The position numbers were made by a program, and so were the translations under genes. Below the pieces are notes generated by a model. That model had not been told where the DNA came from, ran no database searches, and saw only the letters and a program-made list of their open reading frames with translations. This document shows, one piece after another, positions 31,346-40,294 of a DNA stretch of 64,000 bases. Source of the DNA: Streptomyces sp. HmicA12 (GTDB lineage Bacteria > Actinomycetota > Actinomycetes > Streptomycetales > Streptomycetaceae); the NCBI RefSeq assembly GCF_000373565.1, contig NZ_KB891797.1:344487-408486 (forward strand), read 5' to 3'. Position 1 is the first letter of the stretch. Every line of letters begins with the position of its first letter.

Positions 31346-31381
31346 CCGGAATTCCGCCGTGTGTCCGCAGTGGAATTCCGG
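31346..31381. repeat. Inverted repeat of GGAATTCC-type arms
   Basis: CCGGAATTCC (31346-31355) and GGAATTCCGG (31372-31381) are perfect inverted arms around 16 nt, and each contains the palindrome GGAATTCC. A related TTCCGGAA follows near 31410. It lies between mqnA and the kinase gene and could terminate mqnA or be an operator for the kinase. Confidence 0.5.
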
Positions 31382-31520
31382 TGGCCGGTGCAGCCGATAT
31401 CCCTGGGCCTTCCGGAATGCATCGTGAAGAATAGGGGCATTTGAGCCGCAGGGGAGTGTGAAGGCAGGGCCTAGGCTGCTGGGGCGCGTGCCGTGTCAGC
31501 TCTCGGGGGAGGTTCAGAGC

Positions 31521-33149
31521 ATGCAGCCGCTTCAGGCCGACGAACCGACGACCGTCGGGCCCTACCGCCTGCTGGGCCGGCTCGGGCACGGCGGCATGGG
31601 CCGCGTGTACCTGGGCCGCAGCGCGGGCGGGCGGACCGTCGCCGTGAAGGTCGTGCACCCGCACTTCGCGCTCGACGAGGAGTTCCGGGCCCGCTTCCGG
31701 CGCGAGGTGGAGGCGGCGCGCCGGGTCGGCGGGACCTGGACCGCGCCGGTGCTCGACGCGGACCCGGAGGCGCCCGTGCCGTGGGTGGCGACCGGGTACG
31801 TCGCCGGGCCCTCGCTCGCCGAGGCGGCCGGTCCGCACGGCGGGCTTCCCGGACATTCCGTACGGGTCCTCGGCGCCGGCCTCGCGGAGGCGCTGGCGGC
31901 GGTGCACGGCCTCGGGCTCGTCCACCGGGACGTGAAGCCGTCGAACGTGCTGCTCACCGTGGACGGCCCGCGCCTCATCGACTTCGGCATCGCGCGGGCC
32001 ACGGACGGCACGGCGTCCCTCACCTCCACCGGCGTCTCCATCGGCTCGCCCGGCTACATGTCGCCCGAGCAGATCCTCGGCAAGGGCGTCACCGGCGCCG
32101 CGGACGTCTTCTCGCTCGGCGCGGTCCTCGCGTACGCGGCGACGGGAGAGTCCCCCTTCCCCGGCGACTCGTCGGCCGCGCTGCTCTACAAGGTCGTCCA
32201 CGAGGAACCCGAACTGGGCGCGCTGAGCGGCGAGTTGCGGGACGTGGTCGCCGCCTGCCTGGCGAAGGACGCGGCCGCCCGGCCCACCCCCGAGGAGGTG
32301 GCCCGGCGGCTGGCACCGGAGGGCGCGGCCGCGCTGGTCGCGGCGGGCTGGCTGCCGGGGGCGCTGGTCGAGCAGGTCTCGCGCGGCGCCGTGCGGCTCC
32401 TGGACCTGGAGGGCGCCGACCCCGCCACGGGTCCGGTCGGCTTCAGCAGCCCCGCGGTCACGAGCGGTGGCTCCCCGGGCGTCTTCGGCCCGCCCGATCC
32501 GTCGTACGCGTCCGCCGTGCCGCAGCCGCGCACCGAGCCCGCCGTGGAGGACGCCAAACCGGGCCGCCTCGCGCTGTCGGTGACGGCGGCGTCGACCCCG
32601 GCGACCGAGAACGGCCGGGGCCGCAAGGTGAGTTGCTCGGTGGCGCTGGCCGTGGCCGGGGCGTTCGCGGTGGTCGCGCTCGGCGGGGTGGTCGCGGTGA
32701 ACCTGTTGCAGGGGAACTCCGGGGGCGATCAGGGCAGCCAGGCGGACGGGGCGCGGCCCACGGTGTCGGCGTCGGCGCCCGGCGCGGGGACGGGCAGCGT
32801 GCCGACGTTCTACATCGGGACGTGGGAGGGCAAGGCCACGACCCTCGGGATCATCCAGTTCGACACCTACCGCGTCGAGTTGAAGCAGGCCGCCGTCGGC
32901 GGGCGGCTCGGCACGGTCACCTCGACGGACGTCACGGGCAACCAGTGCGTCGACGTGCTGACCCTGAAGTCCGCCACCGCCGGGGAGCTGGTGGCCGCGG
33001 GCAAGGGGGACCCGGCCAACGACGGAACCAAGTGCGCCTCGGGCGCCCACACCGTGCATCTCACGCGCGACGGCTCGGCCCTGAAGTACACCTCGCAGTA
33101 CCCGGACGCGGGCGACCCGACGGCGGACCTGAAGCGAGCGGGGCGGTAG
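31521..33149 (+). CDS. Membrane-anchored Ser/Thr protein kinase with extracytoplasmic sensor
   Basis: A 542-residue Hanks-type kinase. The kinase domain (about 13-270) has the Gly loop GHGGMGRVY (22-30), Lys43 in AVKV, catalytic HRD137VKPSN and metal-binding D154FG, followed by GSPGYMSPEQ, so it should be active. A Pro/Ser-rich juxtamembrane region (300-365) leads to one membrane helix at about 372-396. The extracytoplasmic part (FYIGTWEGKATTLGIIQFDTYRVEL, then two Cys) is not a PASTA domain and resembles small lipocalin- or beta-type sensor domains of other streptomycete kinases. The ATG at 31521 follows GGGGAGG. The prepilin peptidase gene starts 5 nt after its stop. Confidence 0.9.
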   Translation: MQPLQADEPTTVGPYRLLGRLGHGGMGRVYLGRSAGGRTVAVKVVHPHFALDEEFRARFRREVEAARRVGGTWTAPVLDADPEAPVPWVATGYVAGPSLAEAAGPHGGLPGHSVRVLGAGLAEALAAVHGLGLVHRDVKPSNVLLTVDGPRLIDFGIARATDGTASLTSTGVSIGSPGYMSPEQILGKGVTGAADVFSLGAVLAYAATGESPFPGDSSAALLYKVVHEEPELGALSGELRDVVAACLAKDAAARPTPEEVARRLAPEGAAALVAAGWLPGALVEQVSRGAVRLLDLEGADPATGPVGFSSPAVTSGGSPGVFGPPDPSYASAVPQPRTEPAVEDAKPGRLALSVTAASTPATENGRGRKVSCSVALAVAGAFAVVALGGVVAVNLLQGNSGGDQGSQADGARPTVSASAPGAGTGSVPTFYIGTWEGKATTLGIIQFDTYRVELKQAAVGGRLGTVTSTDVTGNQCVDVLTLKSATAGELVAAGKGDPANDGTKCASGAHTVHLTRDGSALKYTSQYPDAGDPTADLKRAGR

Positions 33150-33154
33150 CCGAC

Positions 33155-33844
33155 GTGGACGTTCCGTCGCCGGACACGCTGACCGCCGTCGCCGCGCTCT
33201 GGGGCGCCGCGACCGGAGCGCTGCTGCCCCGTGCCGCGTACCGCCTCTCCGTGGAGCCGGAGGAACCGTGGCGGGAGGCCCGCGGCTGGCTGGGCGTCCG
33301 GCCGGGGCCCAGCACCCTGCTCCTCGCCGCCGTCACCGCGGCGGCCTGCGCCCTGCTCGCCGCCGCCACCGGCACCCGGCCCGAGCTCGGCGCCTGGCTG
33401 CTGCTCGCCCCGCTCGCGGTGCTGCTCGCCACCGTCGACTTCGCCGTGCACCGGCTGCCGGACGTGCTCACCCTCCCCTTCACCGCCCTCGGCGTGGCCT
33501 CGCTGGGGCTGGCCGCGCTGCTGCCCGAGCCGGCCGGCTCCTGGCGCGGCGCGCTGCTCGGGGCGCTCGCCATGGGAGTCCTCTATCTGGTGCTCCACCT
33601 CGTCAACTCGCGCGGCATGGGGATGGGCGACGTGAAGCTCGCCCCGGGGCTCGGCGCGGTGCTCGGCTGGTACGGGGTGGGGGTGCTGTCCATCGGGGTG
33701 CTCGCGGGCGTGCTGTTCAACGGCCTGTACGCGCTCGTGCTCGTCGTGGCCCGGCGCGCGGGGCGCAAGACGGAGATCCCCTTCGGCCCGTTCATGATCC
33801 TCGGGGCGTACGCGGGGGTTCTGCTGGGGGCCCTGGCCGCCTGA
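33155..33844 (+). CDS. A24 family prepilin peptidase
   Basis: A 229-residue aspartic membrane protease with about six helices. The two catalytic aspartates are visible: one in the ATVDFAVHRLPD segment (Asp95) and one in the GxGD motif G156-M-G-D159-VKL. It lacks the N-terminal zinc/methyltransferase domain of classical PilD, as actinobacterial forms often do, and would process Flp/Tad-type prepilins. No pilin gene is in the window. The GTG at 33155 comes 5 nt after the kinase stop, so the two are probably translated from one mRNA. Confidence 0.87.
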   Translation: MDVPSPDTLTAVAALWGAATGALLPRAAYRLSVEPEEPWREARGWLGVRPGPSTLLLAAVTAAACALLAAATGTRPELGAWLLLAPLAVLLATVDFAVHRLPDVLTLPFTALGVASLGLAALLPEPAGSWRGALLGALAMGVLYLVLHLVNSRGMGMGDVKLAPGLGAVLGWYGVGVLSIGVLAGVLFNGLYALVLVVARRAGRKTEIPFGPFMILGAYAGVLLGALAA

Positions 33845-33890
33845 CGTACGCTGAGATTTCAGCTCTACACCTCCGAAAGGGGCACGCCCG

Positions 33891-35090
33891 GTGACCGAGA
33901 AGGCCGCGCTTCAGTCCGTCCTCGACCGTGCCGCCGCCGGTGGGCGCATCACCCCGGAGGAGGCCGTCGCCCTCTACCGCGACGCCCCGCTGCACGCGCT
34001 CGGTGCCGCCGCCGACACCATCCGGCGCCGCAAGTACGCGGGCATCGAGCACATCGCCACGTACATCATCGAGCGGAACATCAACTACACGAACGTGTGC
34101 GTCACGGCGTGCAAGTTCTGCGCCTTCTACGCGGCCCCGAAGGACACCAAGAAGGGCTGGAGCCGCGATCTCGACGACATCCTGCGCCGCTGCGCGGAGA
34201 CCGTCGAGCTGGGCGGCACCCAGATCATGTTCCAGGGCGGGCACCACCCGGACTACGGCGTCGAGTACTACGAGCACCACTTCTCCGCCATCAAGAAGGA
34301 CTTCCCGCAGCTGGTCATCCACTCGCTGGGCGCGTCCGAGGTCGAGCACATGGCCCGGATCTCCAAGGTGTCGGTCGAGGAGGCCATCCAGCGCATCCAC
34401 GCGGCGGGCCTCGACTCCTTCGCCGGCGCCGGCGCCGAGCTGCTCCCGGAGCGGCCGCGCAAGGCCATCGCCCCGCTGAAGGAGTCCGGCGAGCGCTGGC
34501 TGGAGATCATGGAGACCGCGCACCGCCTCGGTGTCGAGTCGACCTCCACCATGCTGATGGGCACCGGCGAGACGAACGCCGAGCGTATCGAGCACCTGCG
34601 CATGATCCGCGACACGCAGGACAGGACGGGCGGCTTCCGCGCCTTCATCCCGTACACGTACCAGCCCGAGAACAACCACCTCAAGGGCCGTACGCAGGCC
34701 ACGCTCTTCGAGTACCTGCGCATGATCGCGATCGCCCGGATCTTCCTGGACAACGTCCAGCACATCCAGGGCTCCTGGCTGACCACGGGCAAGGAGGTCG
34801 GCCAGCTCTCCCTGCACTACGGCGCCGACGACCTCGGCTCGATCATGCTGGAGGAGAACGTCGTCTCCTCGGCCGGTGCCAAGCACCGCTCCAACCGCAT
34901 GGAGATCATCGAGCTCATCCGCAAGGCCGGCCGGGTCCCCGCGCAGCGCGCCACGACGTACGAGCACCTCGTCGTGCACGACGACCCGGCGAACGACCCG
35001 GTCGACGAGCGCGTCATGTCCCACATCTCGTCGACGGCGATCGAGGGCGGCACGGCACACCCCGAGCTGAAGCTCGTCGCCACCAACTGA
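33891..35090 (+). CDS. mqnC: Cyclic dehypoxanthinyl futalosine synthase (radical SAM)
   Basis: A 399-residue radical SAM enzyme that cyclises dehypoxanthine futalosine to its spiro cyclic form. The cluster motif is C70-V-T-A-C74-K-F-C77 after ERNINYTNVC. Diagnostic segments are LGGTQIMFQGGHHPDYG, FAGAGAELLPERPRKAIAP and STMLMGTGET. Its neighbours in the pathway, mqnB and mqnD, are not in this window. The GTG follows GAAAGGGG. A small palindrome, GCTGA-GATT-TCAGC (33850-33863), overlaps a TACGCT hexamer upstream and may be a promoter element. The amidohydrolase-like gene starts 7 nt after the stop. Confidence 0.94.
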   Translation: MTEKAALQSVLDRAAAGGRITPEEAVALYRDAPLHALGAAADTIRRRKYAGIEHIATYIIERNINYTNVCVTACKFCAFYAAPKDTKKGWSRDLDDILRRCAETVELGGTQIMFQGGHHPDYGVEYYEHHFSAIKKDFPQLVIHSLGASEVEHMARISKVSVEEAIQRIHAAGLDSFAGAGAELLPERPRKAIAPLKESGERWLEIMETAHRLGVESTSTMLMGTGETNAERIEHLRMIRDTQDRTGGFRAFIPYTYQPENNHLKGRTQATLFEYLRMIAIARIFLDNVQHIQGSWLTTGKEVGQLSLHYGADDLGSIMLEENVVSSAGAKHRSNRMEIIELIRKAGRVPAQRATTYEHLVVHDDPANDPVDERVMSHISSTAIEGGTAHPELKLVATN

Positions 35091-35097
35091 GCCCGTT

Positions 35098-35694
35098 TTG
35101 CCGACACTTCACGCCACCGCCGCTGACGAGTCCGCCGTCCTCGTGGACGGTGGCCTCGTCAAGGCGCTCGGCCCGTACGAGGACCTCGCCGCCGCCCACC
35201 CGGACGCCCGGGTGCGGCGCTGGCCCGGCATCCTCACCCCCGGGCTGCTCAACCCGTACGGCCCGGAGATCCTGGAGCACACGTACCACCCCGATCCGCG
35301 CGAGGCCGACACGTACGGCACCACGCCGATCGGCGGGGAGCGGGCCCGGGAGATCTTCCGCGCCGAGCCGTCGCGGCTCGGCGCGAGCGCGCGGCGCGGT
35401 GTGCAGCGGCTGTTCGCGCACGGCACGGTGGCGATCGCCGGGGAGCTGCGGGCCAAGCCGGTACTGGAGGTCGCGCAGCGCTCCGGGCTCGTCTTCGGCG
35501 GACGCCCGGACCGGCTCCCCGGCCCTGTCTCCCTGTCCCCGAAGCCCCTGGTCCTGCTCCCCGCGCTCGCGGTGGGCGGACCGGCGCGGTTCGCGGTGTT
35601 CGACGTCGCGGACCGGGAGGAGCTGGTGCGGCGCGGGGCGTCGACGTGCGTGGCGACGGTGATCGGCGGGCGGCTGGTGTACCGGGGGCGCTAG
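35098..35694 (+). CDS. Degenerate amidohydrolase-like protein (imidazolonepropionase-like)
   Basis: A 198-residue protein from a TTG at 35098, 7 nt after mqnC. The N-terminus ([46 protein letters not shown]) matches the opening beta-sandwich of amidohydrolases, and the end ([34 protein letters not shown]) matches their closing strand. The TIM-barrel between is almost absent. Where active enzymes have the metal-binding HxH after PGL-x-N, this protein has NPYG. It is therefore unlikely to be a metal hydrolase. Its place after mqnC suggests an accessory role in MK synthesis, but none is known to me. Confidence 0.72.
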   Translation: MPTLHATAADESAVLVDGGLVKALGPYEDLAAAHPDARVRRWPGILTPGLLNPYGPEILEHTYHPDPREADTYGTTPIGGERAREIFRAEPSRLGASARRGVQRLFAHGTVAIAGELRAKPVLEVAQRSGLVFGGRPDRLPGPVSLSPKPLVLLPALAVGGPARFAVFDVADREELVRRGASTCVATVIGGRLVYRGR

Positions 35695-35721
35695 GCGCCG
35701 CGAGGGTCGGGGCCGTCTGCC

Positions 35722-35741
35722 GGGCGCGGGGAACTGCGCGA
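35722..35741. repeat. Dispersed repeat, single arm (copy 3)
   Basis: GGGCGCGGGGAACTGCGCGA repeats the right arm of the elements at 20494 and 25984, followed by GAAGCCCCACCGG as in copy 1. No left arm is present, so this is a decayed or partial copy in the gap before menG. Confidence 0.75.
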
Positions 35742-35842
35742 GAAGCCCCACCGGAGCCGCACTCGCCCACGCGACCGCACCCGGCAGGCGAACTCGCCTC
35801 CCGGTCGCCGAAGGCCGGGAGGGACCCTGCCACAATGACCAG

Positions 35843-36532
35843 GTGACCCGTGCATCCCTGGACAAGCAGCCCCGCGAAGTCGCCTCGATGTTCGATGACG
35901 TGGCGGAGAAGTACGACCTCACGAACGACGTGCTGTCCCTGGGACAGGCGCGGCTGTGGCGGAAGGAAGTGGCCAAGGCCGTCGACGCCCGGCCCGCGCA
36001 GAAGATCCTCGACCTCGCCGCCGGCACCGCCACCTCCTCGCAGCCGTTCGCCCAGGCCGGCGCGTACGTCGTGCCCTGCGACTTCTCCCTCGGCATGCTG
36101 CGGGTCGGCAAGCAGCGCCACCCCTGGATGCCGTTCACGGCGGGCGACGGCACGAAGCTGCCGTTCAAGGACGACACGTTCGACGCCGTGACGATCTCCT
36201 TCGGGCTGCGCAACATCCAGGACACCGACCAGGCGCTGCGCGAGCTGTACCGCGTGACGAAGCCGGGCGGACGCGTCGTCATCTGCGAGTTCAGCCACCC
36301 GACGCTCGCCCCGTTCCGCACCGTCTACACCGAGTACCTGATGCGCGCCCTGCCGCCCGTCGCGCGCGCCGTCTCCTCGAACCCGGACGCGTACGTGTAC
36401 CTCGCCGAGTCGATCCGCGCCTGGCCGACCCAGCCGGAGCTGGCCGCCCGCCTCCAGGGCGCGGGCTGGTCCAAGGTCGCCTGGCGCAACCTCACGGGCG
36501 GCATCGTCGCCCTGCACCGCGGCATCAAGTAA
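35843..36532 (+). CDS. menG: Demethylmenaquinone methyltransferase (UbiE/MenG)
   Basis: A 229-residue SAM-dependent C-methyltransferase that performs the final methylation to menaquinone. Motif I is [12 protein letters not shown] (54-65), and the UbiE signatures are [22 protein letters not shown] near the start, [21 protein letters not shown] and [11 protein letters not shown]. The GTG at 35843 follows CACAAT by 6 nt, again a possible leaderless start. It lies 150 bp after the amidohydrolase-like gene across a repeat remnant. Confidence 0.93.
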   Translation: MTRASLDKQPREVASMFDDVAEKYDLTNDVLSLGQARLWRKEVAKAVDARPAQKILDLAAGTATSSQPFAQAGAYVVPCDFSLGMLRVGKQRHPWMPFTAGDGTKLPFKDDTFDAVTISFGLRNIQDTDQALRELYRVTKPGGRVVICEFSHPTLAPFRTVYTEYLMRALPPVARAVSSNPDAYVYLAESIRAWPTQPELAARLQGAGWSKVAWRNLTGGIVALHRGIK

Positions 36533-36665
36533 CGGTTCAACTTCGCCGATTTCCACGGGCGTTGAAGGGAACCGGAGCGGCGGGAAGATGTGTCCGTTGA
36601 TTGCGTGGTGACGCTTCGCTACCGGGGCGTCACGCACTCGTCCCCGGACCGTGACGGAGCACCCG

Positions 36666-39152
36666 ATGGCGTCGTTCTGCCCGCATTGTGGAGCCGAGGC
36701 TCCGGAAGAGGCCCGCTTCTGCATGAGATGCGGGAGAGAGCGCGCCGCCCCGGTGGACGCGGAGGCTCCCACCGCATCGGCCGCGGCGCCACCGCCGCCG
36801 GCCTCTCCGCCCGTTCCCGCCGCACCGCCGCCCCCCGCCTTCCAGCCCCCGTCCCCGCCTTCGTACCCGTCCTCGTACGAGATCCAGCCCCCGTACCCGC
36901 CCAAGCCCGCCGGCCCCGCTCGGCCGTCGGCCCTCGGCGCCTTCTTCGGGCGGGCCTTCCGCGGTGACTGGGCGGGCGCCGCGCAGGCCGCGCTGTGGCC
37001 CGTGGGGCTGCTGCTGATCAGCGCCGTCGCCCTCGCGATCCCCGGATACGGCCAGGACTCCGGCGACGACGACTTCGTCGGCTTCGGCGACCGGCTGCGG
37101 ATCGCCCTGACCGTGCTCATGCACGGACTCGGCGGCGGCTTCGAGGTGACGGCGGTGAGCGGCGGCTCCTCGATGTTCGGCGACGCCTCCGACACGTCGG
37201 CGGGCGGCTCGCTCGAACTCTCCATGCCGCCGCTGCTCGTGGCCGTGCTGTGGTGCACGGCGCTGCTGATCGGCGTACGGATGCTGCGCACGCGCACCCT
37301 CGACGCCCGGCGCGCGGCCGGGACCTGGGGTCCGCCGCCGGCCCGCACCCTGGGCCCGGAGATCGCGGTCCGGGTCGGGCTGCTCGCGATGGCGGGCACC
37401 GTCGTGCTCGCGCTGTTCGGGCAGCCGACGATCCAGCGGGTCGCGTTCCACACGGGGCCGTTCCTGGTGGCCCTGTGCACGCTGGCGCTCGGCATGGCCG
37501 TCACCGTCGCCGTCTTCCAGCGGGCCGACATCGCCCAGTGGCTCGCGGTGCGCCCCGGCGTCGCCGTCGCGAGCCGCGCCTTCGGCTCCGCGGTGCGGGC
37601 GATGGCCTGGGTGCTGCCGCTGGTGCTCGTGGCGGGCTTCGTGGTCGGCATCATCAGTGACGACGGCAGCGACAGCAGTGCCTCCGACGACGCCTCCGAC
37701 GCGACCGGCGGCAGCGTCGCCGCGGGCATCGTCATGCTCCTGCTGTACCTGCCCAACCTCGCCCTGACCGGCCTCGGCTTCGTGTGGGGCGCCCCGCTGG
37801 AGATGGACCTGCGCGGTTCGTCGGCGTTCGGCGGCAGCCGGTACGAGCACGACGCGTACGGCCTGGAGCGGCTCGGCGACGAGGTCGACGGCGGTGCGGT
37901 CGTCGGCGTGCTGGCCTTCGGCCTGGTACTCGCCCTGCTCATCGGCGTCCTCGTCGCCCGGCGCTCGCGGGACCGCCGCGAGCTGTACCTCGGCGGCGCG
38001 TTCTTCTACGTCATGCTGCTCGCCCTGACCGCTCTGTCCGGGTTCTCGATGGAGGCCTCGGGCAGCCTCGCCGACGAGGTCGCCTTCGCGGGCACCGGCG
38101 AGGGCGGGGTGAGCATGCCGGAACTGCTGCTCTTCGGGCTGCTGTGGGTGGGCGGAGGCATCGTCGCCGCGCCCTACCTGCTGCGCCTGACCGGGTTCGA
38201 CACCGGGCTCACCGGGCTCACCGGTCCCGCCGCCCCTTTCGGTACGGGGCCGCAGGCCCTGCCCCCGCTGGGCAGCCCTACGGCCCCGCCCACCCCGGAC
38301 GACTGCCACAACCTCCCGACCCAGACGGTCGGTTCGGTGGTCCCGGCGCCTGAGGCGTACGCCCCGCACACCGTCCCTCCGGCCCCGGGACCGGCGTCCG
38401 CGTCCGCGGGGACAGGGCGGCGCGTGGGCATCTGGGCCGGCACCCTCCTCGGCGCGTTCGTCATCGGCGGCGGTGTCGCGGCGGGGGTGCTGCTGCTCCA
38501 GGACGACGGCGACAACGGCAAGGACGACGCCAAGGACAACCAGCCGGTCGCCGCACAGACGCAGCAGACGCAAGAGACACAGCAGACACAGGAGGCACAG
38601 CAGACACCGGAGCCCCAGGAGCCGTCCGCGTCGGAGTCCGCCTCGGAGTTCGCGGGCCAGGACTCCGCCGGCCCCTCCCAGACGCCCGAGATCCCCGACG
38701 GCTACCGCCAGGTCGTCGACGTCCAGGGCTTCTCCTTCGCCGTCCCCGAGACCTGGGACCGGGTCGGCGCCGACGACAGCGGCACCCAGACCACGTACGC
38801 GGGCGGAAGCGGCACGGAGAAGTACCTCGTCGGAGTGATCCCGGGTGCGGACTACACCTCGTACGAGAACCTCCGGAACCTGGAGCGGCACCTGGAGAAG
38901 GACAAGAAGAAGAGGAACTACCAGCGGCTCCGTCTGGAGGAGAACACCTTCCAGGGGAGCGCCGGGGCGATCTGGGAGTACACGTACGAGGACGAGTCCG
39001 GGCGGACGGTCCACGGCATCGACCAGTCGTACATCGCCGCCGACGGAACCGAGTACGCGATCCTCCTGACCGGCGGCGACGACGTCTGGTCCGGCCTGGC
39101 GGAGACCTACCGGGTCGGCCTCGACGCCTGGCGGCTCACGGACACGGACTGA
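36666..39152 (+). CDS. Zinc-ribbon multi-pass membrane protein, unknown
   Basis: An 828-residue protein. It opens with a zinc ribbon, MASFCPHCGAEAPEEARFCMRCGRE, with two CxxC pairs. A Pro/Ala/Ser-rich linker, about ten membrane segments (roughly 90-510), and a long disordered part with a QQTQETQQTQEAQQT run follow. A final hydrophobic segment (GIWAGTLLGAFVIGGGVAAGVLLL) precedes an exported-looking C-terminal domain (YRQVVDVQGFSFAVPETWDRVG). The architecture resembles streptomycete zinc-ribbon/serine-threonine-kinase-associated membrane proteins, but the function is unknown. The ATG at 36666 follows GGAG by 7 nt; the in-frame GTG at 36651 is less likely. It overlaps the PASTA gene by 17 bp at the 3' ends. 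Confidence 0.78.
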   Translation: MASFCPHCGAEAPEEARFCMRCGRERAAPVDAEAPTASAAAPPPPASPPVPAAPPPPAFQPPSPPSYPSSYEIQPPYPPKPAGPARPSALGAFFGRAFRGDWAGAAQAALWPVGLLLISAVALAIPGYGQDSGDDDFVGFGDRLRIALTVLMHGLGGGFEVTAVSGGSSMFGDASDTSAGGSLELSMPPLLVAVLWCTALLIGVRMLRTRTLDARRAAGTWGPPPARTLGPEIAVRVGLLAMAGTVVLALFGQPTIQRVAFHTGPFLVALCTLALGMAVTVAVFQRADIAQWLAVRPGVAVASRAFGSAVRAMAWVLPLVLVAGFVVGIISDDGSDSSASDDASDATGGSVAAGIVMLLLYLPNLALTGLGFVWGAPLEMDLRGSSAFGGSRYEHDAYGLERLGDEVDGGAVVGVLAFGLVLALLIGVLVARRSRDRRELYLGGAFFYVMLLALTALSGFSMEASGSLADEVAFAGTGEGGVSMPELLLFGLLWVGGGIVAAPYLLRLTGFDTGLTGLTGPAAPFGTGPQALPPLGSPTAPPTPDDCHNLPTQTVGSVVPAPEAYAPHTVPPAPGPASASAGTGRRVGIWAGTLLGAFVIGGGVAAGVLLLQDDGDNGKDDAKDNQPVAAQTQQTQETQQTQEAQQTPEPQEPSASESASEFAGQDSAGPSQTPEIPDGYRQVVDVQGFSFAVPETWDRVGADDSGTQTTYAGGSGTEKYLVGVIPGADYTSYENLRNLERHLEKDKKKRNYQRLRLEENTFQGSAGAIWEYTYEDESGRTVHGIDQSYIAADGTEYAILLTGGDDVWSGLAETYRVGLDAWRLTDTD

Positions 39153-39510
39153 ACGGCAGGGAGGGGGAGGAGAGTTCGGCCGGATCGTCGAGCTCCCGGC
39201 GCATGCCACCGCCCCGCGGGCCCGGCTCGCGGGGCTCGCGCACGCCCGCTCCGCCGCCGCCCTCGCCCTCCCCGAAGTCGAACCAGACCGTGACGGCCGC
39301 GTCCCGCGGGATCTCCACGCCCGGCAACGGGTACTGGCGCACCACGTAGTCCGCGGCGGCCTCGTCGAGCGCGGGACGGTCCGCGGCGGTCAGCCGCAGA
39401 CCGTGCGCCAGCACTGTGGCCTGCGCGTCGACGGCCATCAGACCGACGAGCTTCGGCACATGAACTTCCGGTGTCTTGGGCGTCTTGGGCGTCTTCGGCA
39501 CAGATGTCAC
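39136..39510 (-). CDS. Small soluble PASTA-domain protein
   Basis: A 124-residue protein with a GTG start at 39510. After a TPKTPKTP tract encoded by 9-bp repeats comes one PASTA domain: VHVPKLVGLMAVDAQATVLAHGLRL, then PLPGVEIPRDAAVTVWFDFGEG. PASTA modules bind peptidoglycan stem peptides or stabilise kinase ectodomains, but here there is no signal peptide or membrane segment. The C-terminal 35 residues are Gly/Pro/Arg-rich. It may act inside the cell or be a remnant. It is convergent with the zinc-ribbon membrane protein gene and overlaps its 3' end by 17 bp. Confidence 0.72.
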   Translation of the reverse strand: MTSVPKTPKTPKTPEVHVPKLVGLMAVDAQATVLAHGLRLTAADRPALDEAAADYVVRQYPLPGVEIPRDAAVTVWFDFGEGEGGGGAGVREPREPGPRGGGMRRELDDPAELSSPSLPFSPCP

Positions 39511-39585
39511 CCCCAGGCGGTACCGGAAGGGTAGTCCCGTGCGCAGCGCCCCGGAAGAGGTCGCCGGACGCCTGGCGAAGGGCGC

Positions 39586-40104
39586 CTACAGCACCAGCCG
39601 GAAGCAGTGCCCCCGGCGGCCGGTCGGTGTCACGAACGTCTCCGTCCGCTCCATGCCGAGGCGCCGGGTCACCGCGATCGAGCGCGCGTTCTCGGCGTCG
39701 ACCATCGCGACGACGCTGCCGATGCCCGCCGCCCGTACCCGCTCCACGGTCGCGAGCGCGGCGGCCGTGGCGTACCCCCGGCCCCAGTGGGCGCGGCCGA
39801 GCCGCCAGCCGATCTCGATCTCGCCGACCGGGCCCCACGTCCGCTCCCACGGCTGCGCGCCGGTGAACCCGATGACCTCGTCCGCGTCGTCCGTCATGGT
39901 CCACAGGCAGAAGCCGCGCTCGGCGTCGTGCCGCCGCTGGCGCGCGGTCAGCTCCTCGTACACCGACAGCTCGGCCGGGCGGCCCCCGTGGAACTCCATG
40001 ACGTCCGGGTCGTCGAACACCCGGTGCCAGGTGAAGGCGTCCTCATGGGTGGGGACCCGCAGTTCCACGGCGGGCGGCACGAACACATCGGCGACTTCGG
40101 TCAT
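39586..40104 (-). CDS. GNAT family N-acetyltransferase, RimJ/RimL-like
   Basis: A 172-residue acetyltransferase of the Acetyltransf_3 type: VELRVPTHEDAFTWHRVFDDPDVM at the start, VIGFTGAQPWERTWGPVGEIEIGWRLGRAHWGRGYATAAALATVERV around the acetyl-CoA loop (W-G-R-G-Y-A-T), and VDAENARSIAVTRRLGMERTET, the usual N-x-x-S/R...LGF signature. It should acetylate a protein N-terminus or small amine. The ATG at 40104 has GAAGGG upstream; the open frame extends further 5' without support. It is divergent from the flavoprotein gene at 40295. Confidence 0.87.
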   Translation of the reverse strand: MTEVADVFVPPAVELRVPTHEDAFTWHRVFDDPDVMEFHGGRPAELSVYEELTARQRRHDAERGFCLWTMTDDADEVIGFTGAQPWERTWGPVGEIEIGWRLGRAHWGRGYATAAALATVERVRAAGIGSVVAMVDAENARSIAVTRRLGMERTETFVTPTGRRGHCFRLVL

Positions 40105-40294
40105 GGGCTGGCCCTTCGCTGGGAGATCGGTGCCGCTGCTGTTCCTACCCGGGGGACAACCCCCGGACCCCCGGCCGGGAAAACAGGCGGCCCGGGGCGC
40201 GCGGACCGACCGGAGGGAGGCGATCGTCGGTGAATAGACTGCCCATGTCCGTGCCGGACGGCACACCGTTTTCGACCCTTGGGGAGAACCCGCC

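Noticed and set aside
31493..33844. A 783-codon plus-strand open frame through the kinase gene
   Set aside because: The kinase frame has all the catalytic motifs; the alternative frame only becomes real coding at 33155 (prepilin peptidase).
36608..36633. GTGACGC...GCGTCAC dyad before the zinc-ribbon gene
   Set aside because: Seven-bp arms with a 12-nt gap are too weak to call an operator on their own.
40251..40264. GTGCCG-GA-CGGCAC palindrome in the leader of the MenJ-like gene
   Set aside because: Short, with a 2-nt centre, in GC-rich DNA; chance is a fair explanation without comparative support.
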